Assembly: GCA_947485035.1 (NCBI GenBank)
Contig: CANKQN010000028.1
Span: forward strand, 1-9,582
Source of the DNA: Rickettsiales bacterium
Lineage (GTDB): Bacteria; Pseudomonadota; Alphaproteobacteria; Rickettsiales; Deianiraeaceae
DNA length: 9,582 nucleotides
Reading direction: 5' to 3'
The position numbers were made by a program, and so were the translations under genes. The notes beneath the pieces were generated by a model that did not search any database, was not told where the DNA came from, and saw nothing but the letters and a program-made list of their open reading frames with translations. Shown here piece by piece: positions 6,280-9,582 of this stretch (positions are counted from its first letter, which is position 1; every line of letters starts with the position of its first letter).

Positions 6280-6924
6280 TCAGTGTTGAATGTTTGCCTC
6301 AAAGAAATTCCAGTTAATCAGTTCTTCAACGAAGGTTTTCAGGTAATCTGGGCGTTTGTTGCGGTAATCGATGTAATAAGCATGTTCCCAGACATCAATT
6401 GTGATAACAGGCACAAGGTTTTCGTTTGTTAATGGAGTTTGTGCGTTGCCCGTTTTTGTAATTTCAAGACCGCCAGTTTTTTTGTTCAAAACAACCCAAG
6501 CCCAACCTGAACCAAATTGCGTTGTGCCAGCATCAATCAATTTCGCTTGAAATTCTTCAAGAGTCGTAAATGAGTTTTCGATCAACTTTTTAGCAGGCGA
6601 AGAAATGCGTTTTGTTCCACCGCTCTTTTGCATTGAATGCCATAAAAAGGCGTGGTTCCAAATTTGAGCAGCATTATTAAAAATTGCCGCTTTGCCATCT
6701 TTTTCCGATTTCACAATAATTTCCTTCAATGTAAGGGATTGATACTCCGTTCCTTCAACAAGCTCGTTAAGTTTCACAACATAAGCATTGTGGTGTTTTT
6801 TGTGGTGGAAATCAAAAGATTCCTTTGTTAGGATTGGGGAAAGGGAATCATCAGCGAATGGAAGTTCTGGAAGGGAAAATGGGAATTTTGCATTTTCAAG
6901 CAATTTAATTGAAGCATTTGGCAT
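6280..6924 (-). CDS. sodB: Superoxide dismutase, Fe type
   Basis: This cytoplasmic enzyme converts superoxide to hydrogen peroxide and oxygen. The four metal ligands can be aligned with E. coli SodB: His40 (in FDFHHKKHHNAYV), His91 (in AAQIWNHAFLW), Asp177 and His181 (in IDVWEHAYYIDYRNKRP). Gln87 in FNNAAQ occupies the second-sphere position typical of iron enzymes, so I favour Fe over Mn. The protein is 214 residues, with about 15 extra N-terminal residues (MPNASIKLLENAKFPF) before the usual LPELPFADDSL start; no secretion signal is evident. No SD precedes ATG 6924. An out-of-frame ATG lies a few bases upstream. It is the first gene of a likely sodB-gltA operon, with a promoter-like sequence directly upstream. 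Confidence 0.95.
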   Translation of the reverse strand: MPNASIKLLENAKFPFSLPELPFADDSLSPILTKESFDFHHKKHHNAYVVKLNELVEGTEYQSLTLKEIIVKSEKDGKAAIFNNAAQIWNHAFLWHSMQKSGGTKRISSPAKKLIENSFTTLEEFQAKLIDAGTTQFGSGWAWVVLNKKTGGLEITKTGNAQTPLTNENLVPVITIDVWEHAYYIDYRNKRPDYLKTFVEELINWNFFEANIQH

Positions 6925-6947
6925 TTTTCACGCATAAATTATAAATT

Positions 6948-6977
6948 TATTTACAATTCTTCGTTTTTGGTTGTCAA
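6948..6977 (-). promoter_or_regulatory. sodB: Putative sodB promoter (TTGACA / TAAATA, 18-bp spacer)
   Basis: On the minus strand TTGACA (6977-6972) is followed after 18 bp by TAAATA (6953-6948), about 24 bp before the sodB ATG. The -35 lies in an 18-bp sequence, ACAAAAAACCCTTGACAA, that recurs exactly at 9409-9426. A TATAAT further down (6943-6938) has no good -35 partner. Confidence 0.5.
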
Positions 6978-6998
6978 GGGTTTTTTGTTGGGATAAGG

Positions 6999-7415
6999 CT
7001 ACTTTTCCAACTTCTTTTCAACCCAATCCATTAGGCGTCTTTTGCAGAAATTAACTAAATCAGAAATGTTAGTAATATCCAACGCTTTTGCCTCTTCCCA
7101 AACTTCGTCCTTCTTGATGGAACTTAAAAAATCATAACCATATGGAGTTATGTCGATACTCCAAAAACCATAAACACAATCACAGCCATTCATAAAGCTT
7201 ATTTTTGTACCTTCTTCGAATATTAAACCAGCGTCTATGCAATATTTAATATGCTTAGCCACCACACTTTTATTGCTTAATTGATTTTCCTTGCGATAAA
7301 ATGACGGCTCTTGTAGTTTGGCGTTCTCAAAAATCCAATCTTCATTTTGCCTAGACCAATAACCATCTTCCACGCTGGTCATTATTTGTTTTATAAGTTC
7401 GATATCAAGTTTCAT
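6999..7415 (-). CDS. DUF2513-like small protein, function unknown
   Basis: The 138-residue protein resembles the DUF2513 family, small proteins frequent in phages, prophages and other mobile regions. Matching features are the opening MKLDIELIKQIM (1-12), a central helix VVAKHIKYCIDAGLI (51-65) and the segment ITPYGYDFLSSIKKDEVWEEAK (89-110), which mirrors the family's ITWEGHEFLD-IRDDTVW block. The arrangement suggests a winged-helix-like fold, hence possibly DNA binding, but that is inference. Residues 18-48 are an insertion rich in Trp, Asn and Gln. There is no SD; ATG 7415 follows a plausible promoter. It stands alone, with no other phage gene near, and is divergent from nadA. Confidence 0.75.
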   Translation of the reverse strand: MKLDIELIKQIMTSVEDGYWSRQNEDWIFENAKLQEPSFYRKENQLSNKSVVAKHIKYCIDAGLIFEEGTKISFMNGCDCVYGFWSIDITPYGYDFLSSIKKDEVWEEAKALDITNISDLVNFCKRRLMDWVEKKLEK

Positions 7416-7435
7416 TTGCGAATAGATAATTATTT

Positions 7436-7465
7436 TATATATAATGCGTGTTATTTATAATTCAA
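7436..7465 (-). promoter_or_regulatory. Putative promoter of the DUF2513-like gene
   Basis: On the minus strand TTGAAT (7465-7460) and TATATA (7441-7436) are separated by 18 bp and lie about 20 bp before the ATG at 7415. This would give a very short leader and no SD. Confidence 0.4.
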
Positions 7466-7486
7466 GCCCATTCCCTCCCCCTTCAA

Positions 7487-7521
7487 AATAAATTGACTTA
7501 TTAAAAATAATGGTATTTATT
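7487..7521. promoter_or_regulatory. nadA: 35-bp interrupted palindrome upstream of nadA, with TTGACT box
   Basis: Outer arms AATAAAT (7487-7493) and ATTTATT (7515-7521) and inner arms TTATT (7498-7502) and AATAA (7506-7510) share one centre at 7504, so 12 of 16 positions pair. A -35-like TTGACT (7493-7498) sits in it, with TTTATT (7516-7521) 17 bp downstream as a weak -10 for nadA. The symmetry suggests an operator overlapping the nadA promoter. No known NAD regulator site is recognised. Confidence 0.4.
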
Positions 7522-7549
7522 CGATATATCAAAATTTTGTCACGGGTAA

Positions 7550-8494
7550 ATGCTGAACATGGAAGCAAGAATTTTAGAACTGAAAAAACAAAAAAACGCA
7601 ATAATTCTTGCACATTATTACCAAGATTCCGAAATTCAAGACATCGCCGATTTCATTGGGGATTCCCTTGAACTTTCCAAGAAGGCTGCGGCATCAAGTG
7701 CGGAGGTTATCGTTTTTGCGGGTGTGAGGTTTATGTCCGAAGTTGCAAAAATTCTTAACCCAAAGGCAACGGTTCTAATTCCAGATGTCAATGCCGGCTG
7801 TTCTCTTGAAGATTCCTGCAAAGCAGAAGATTTAGCCAAATTCAAGGAACAAAACCCAGAACATATTGTTGTAAGTTATATAAACTGTTCAACGCAAGTT
7901 AAGGCACTTTCAGATATCATCTGCACATCTTCCAATGCGGAGCGAATAATAAAATCCATTCCACAGGATAAACCAATTCTTTTTGCCCCAGACCGCCACC
8001 TTGGCAACTATCTTCAAAAAATTACAGGCAGAAAAATGACACTATGGCAAGGTTCTTGCATGGTTCACGAACGGTTTTCGGAAAAGAACCTTATGCAGTT
8101 GAAAACTCAAAATCCTGATGCTCAAATAATTGCACACCCTGAATGCCCTGAATCGCTTTTGAAATATGCGCATTTCATTGGCTCAACTTCAAAGTTGCTT
8201 GAATTTTCAACAAATGGGAATGGCAAGGATAGCAACGGCAAGTTTATTGTGTTGACAGAACACGGAATTATTCACCAAATGCAAAAAGCAAACCCAAAAG
8301 CGGAATTTATTACAGTTCCATATTTAGAGCGTGACGGAATTTCCTGCATAAACTGCAACGCATGCCCTTATATGAAAATGAATACTATGGAAAAAATTCT
8401 TGATTGCCTTGAAAACAATTCAAACGAAATAATCATTTCTGAAGATCTGCGACTTCAAGCAAAAAAACCACTTGATGCCATGCTTAAAATATAA
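7550..8494 (+). CDS. nadA: Quinolinate synthase
   Basis: NadA condenses iminoaspartate with dihydroxyacetone phosphate to quinolinate in de novo NAD synthesis and carries an oxygen-sensitive [4Fe-4S] cluster. Cluster cysteines can be placed at Cys84 (NAGCSLEDSC), Cys170 (QGSCMVHERF) and Cys272 in the CxxCxxC motif C266-C269-C272 followed by PYMKMNT, the E. coli-type arrangement. Other conserved elements are ILAHYYQ (19-25, His22), IGDSLELS (36-43), APDRHLGNY (146-154) and AHPECP (195-200). Length is 314 residues, normal for the shorter class. Met4 (7559) is an alternative start; neither has a good SD. nadB and nadC are not in the window. The stop TAA overlaps the next ATG by one base, so the IalB-like gene is probably cotranslated. 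Confidence 0.96.
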   Translation: MLNMEARILELKKQKNAIILAHYYQDSEIQDIADFIGDSLELSKKAAASSAEVIVFAGVRFMSEVAKILNPKATVLIPDVNAGCSLEDSCKAEDLAKFKEQNPEHIVVSYINCSTQVKALSDIICTSSNAERIIKSIPQDKPILFAPDRHLGNYLQKITGRKMTLWQGSCMVHERFSEKNLMQLKTQNPDAQIIAHPECPESLLKYAHFIGSTSKLLEFSTNGNGKDSNGKFIVLTEHGIIHQMQKANPKAEFITVPYLERDGISCINCNACPYMKMNTMEKILDCLENNSNEIIISEDLRLQAKKPLDAMLKI

Positions 8495-9279
8495 TGAATA
8501 TGCACCGGGTGTTAAGTTTGCTATTTGCAACCGTTCTTGTAGTCTTTCAACCAATTGCTTTTGGTAAAGAGCTTCCACAGGAATTGCCAGACCCTCTTGC
8601 AAAAATTACCGCAGAAAAAGAGGCAGAAAAAAGAGGAAAAAAAACACCAATGACTAAAGAAGAACGCCTTAACGCAAAGAAAAATGCTAGCTCGAACCAA
8701 AACGACAATACAAAAAGCGACAATGCTAACGATGGTGGAAACGACAATGTAAATGACGAGGAAAAAGCTCCCACACTTGAAAAGAAAATTATTGGCAAGG
8801 TTGGAAAGTGGACAGCATTGCGGGCGAACCCTAAGGGCAAAATTGTGTGCTATGCTGTGCTTTATGCGGATAAGACTACCACGAATACGACTAACAACAC
8901 AAAAGAAAAGCCATATATTTCAATTCATTATTTTTCCGAAGGCAGAATAAGGTTTTCGGCGTTTGTTGGTCATGAAATTCTGGCGGATAGTAGTGTTAAT
9001 GTCAGCATTGACTCTGTTCAACGCACACTTAATTCATACGGCATGTTTGCAATTTCCAGCAGCTCACAACAAGAAGACGAATTTTTTACGGCACTTAGCG
9101 ATGCGGAAAAAATGCTGGTGAGGTCTGAAGGTGAAAATTACTCGTATGCTATTAATTTTTACGATGTGCGGGATTTCTCCGCCATTTTCCAAATTCTGCG
9201 TGCCAACTGCGATTTCAACATAAACAATAGCTCATTCAAAGGACTAGTTCCAACAAAAAAAGATTTGAAGAAGTTATGA
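8494..9279 (+). CDS. Secreted IalB-like protein with Asn/Asp-rich linker
   Basis: The 261-residue protein begins with a clear signal peptide: Met-Asn-Met-His-Arg, a hydrophobic core (about 6-21) and a likely cleavage after AFG at residue 24, so it should be periplasmic. Residues about 36-65 are Lys/Glu rich, and 64-90 form a low-complexity Asn/Asp/Lys linker. The C-terminal part (about 98-245) has KWTALRANPKGKIVCYAV, RIRFSAFVGHEI, DAEKMLVRSEGENYSYAINFYDV and a final RANCDF. This order resembles the invasion-associated locus B (IalB) domain of alphaproteobacteria, which often carries a Cys pair; here Cys119 and Cys239 could form a disulfide. The match is by pattern only. It overlaps the nadA stop by one base (TAATG). 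Met3 is an alternative start. It converges on the tRNA gene, 13 bp away. Confidence 0.65.
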   Translation: MNMHRVLSLLFATVLVVFQPIAFGKELPQELPDPLAKITAEKEAEKRGKKTPMTKEERLNAKKNASSNQNDNTKSDNANDGGNDNVNDEEKAPTLEKKIIGKVGKWTALRANPKGKIVCYAVLYADKTTTNTTNNTKEKPYISIHYFSEGRIRFSAFVGHEILADSSVNVSIDSVQRTLNSYGMFAISSSSQQEDEFFTALSDAEKMLVRSEGENYSYAINFYDVRDFSAIFQILRANCDFNINNSSFKGLVPTKKDLKKL

Positions 9280-9292
9280 TTTCGTGGAAAAA

Positions 9293-9368
9293 TGGTAGCA
9301 AAGGTGGGAATTGAACCCACGACCAAAGGATTATGATTCCTCTACTCTAACCGCTGAGCTACTTTGCC
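9293..9368 (-). tRNA. tRNA with CAU anticodon, probably tRNA-Ile2 (lysidine) rather than Met
   Basis: The 76-nt cloverleaf on the minus strand folds fully: acceptor GGCAAAG with CTTTGCT (one G-U pair), D arm GCTC/GAGT, anticodon arm GAGGA/TCCTT with loop ATCATAA, T arm GTGGG/CCCAC with loop TTCAATT, and an encoded CCA. The anticodon is CAU. It is not the initiator: position 1-72 is paired and the anticodon stem lacks three G-C pairs. An 8-nt D-loop (AGCGGTTA) and the TTGGTCG variable region resemble E. coli tRNA-Ile2 more than elongator Met, so I favour the isoleucine AUA tRNA modified by TilS. Elongator Met is not excluded. Five Ts directly follow CCA and may terminate transcription. Confidence 0.92.
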
Positions 9369-9378
9369 ATAATTCCAT

Positions 9379-9410
9379 CAGAAACCACCTTCTGAAATAA
9401 AATTTTATTT
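9379..9410. other. tRNA leader: 16-bp perfect palindrome next to a small hairpin
   Basis: AAATAAAATTTTATTT (9395-9410) is perfectly self-complementary. Beside it, 9379-9394 forms a hairpin with 5-bp arms (CAGAA/TTCTG) and a 6-nt loop. Both sit between the TTGACA box and the 5' end of the tRNA. No TATAAT-like -10 is found at the right spacing, so the role is unclear. Confidence 0.4.
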
Positions 9411-9426
9411 GTCAAGGGTTTTTTGT
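9409..9426 (-). promoter_or_regulatory. 18-bp promoter-like element repeated from sodB, overlapping a stop codon
   Basis: ACAAAAAACCCTTGACAA on the minus strand is identical to 6971-6988, upstream of sodB. It contains a perfect TTGACA and precedes the tRNA by about 41 bp. The TGA of TTGACA is also the stop codon of the upstream partial gene. The -10 at standard spacing (GAAGGT) is poor. Confidence 0.35.
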
Positions 9427-9582
9427 GAGTACGATATAACCTATATTCACTCCGCCAACAATCTTTGCTTTTGTGCCATCTATGTTATAGTGGTGCGTTT
9501 GACCAGGTAAAGTGTAGATTTTTTTTGTACCATCTTCATTTTGGTCAAAAATAAATTCATAACCTTCGGGGGCGGTTGGGAG
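9412..9582 (-). CDS. C-terminal 56 residues of an unrecognised protein (partial)
   Basis: From the right edge a minus-strand frame is open for 56 codons and ends at TGA 9412-9414. The tail includes PEGYEFIFDQNEDGTKKIY, LPGQTHHYNIDGTKAKIV and GGVNIGYIVLTKNP. It looks like folded protein rather than random translation and lies in the same direction as the tRNA that follows. The start lies outside the window, and I do not recognise the family. Confidence 0.65.
   Translation of the reverse strand, partial: LPTAPEGYEFIFDQNEDGTKKIYTLPGQTHHYNIDGTKAKIVGGVNIGYIVLTKNP

Noticed and set aside
6280..6924. Mn-type superoxide dismutase
   Set aside because: Gln87 in FNNAAQ is the second-sphere residue position typical of the Fe form; Mn enzymes usually have Gly there and a Gln later.
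9293..9368. Initiator tRNA-fMet
   Set aside because: The first acceptor position is paired and the anticodon stem lacks the three consecutive G-C pairs of initiators.

Overview
The window comes from an AT-rich bacterial genome. The protein repertoire (Fe-type SodB, a type II citrate synthase close to rickettsial and gammaproteobacterial forms, a DMT/EamA carrier, an ABC-F ATPase with a two-ABC layout, and an IalB-like periplasmic protein) fits an alphaproteobacterium with a reduced genome, possibly Rickettsiales or Holosporales. That placement is inferred from gene content and protein style; no rRNA is present. Translation signals are weak: only gltA has a clear purine-rich Shine-Dalgarno (SD) sequence.

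Layout. Bases 1-1523 are one open minus-strand reading frame of at least 507 codons that runs off the left edge. It has an ATG start at 1523 and contains no stop. It is hydrophilic, charged and full of in-frame direct repeats, and I do not recognise its family. Upstream on the same strand come an ABC-F ATPase (1588-3093), whose normal N-terminus is present but lacks a standard start codon, and an EamA-type permease (3173-4030). Divergent from the permease is thiL (4112-4990), whose 3' end overlaps the 3' end of gltA by 14 bp. gltA (4977-6257) lies directly behind sodB (6280-6924) as a probable sodB-gltA operon on the minus strand. A small DUF2513-like protein (6999-7415, minus) is divergent from a plus-strand pair, nadA (7550-8494) and an IalB-like secreted protein (8494-9279), which overlap by one base (TAATG). 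A tRNA with a CAU anticodon (9293-9368, minus) and the last 56 codons of another minus-strand gene (9412-9582) end the window.

How they fit together. The recognisable genes are scattered housekeeping functions: TCA cycle entry (gltA), superoxide defence (sodB), cofactor steps (thiL for thiamine diphosphate, nadA for NAD), metabolite transport (EamA) and ribosome-associated ABC-F activity. The partner genes of the thiamine and NAD pathways are not in the window. No CRISPR array, IS element or complete mobile element is visible. The most unusual items are the repeat-rich giant ORF with a near-perfect 33-bp inverted repeat touching its start codon, the ABC-F gene with an ATA where ATG is expected, and several compact palindromes in promoter or intergenic positions.
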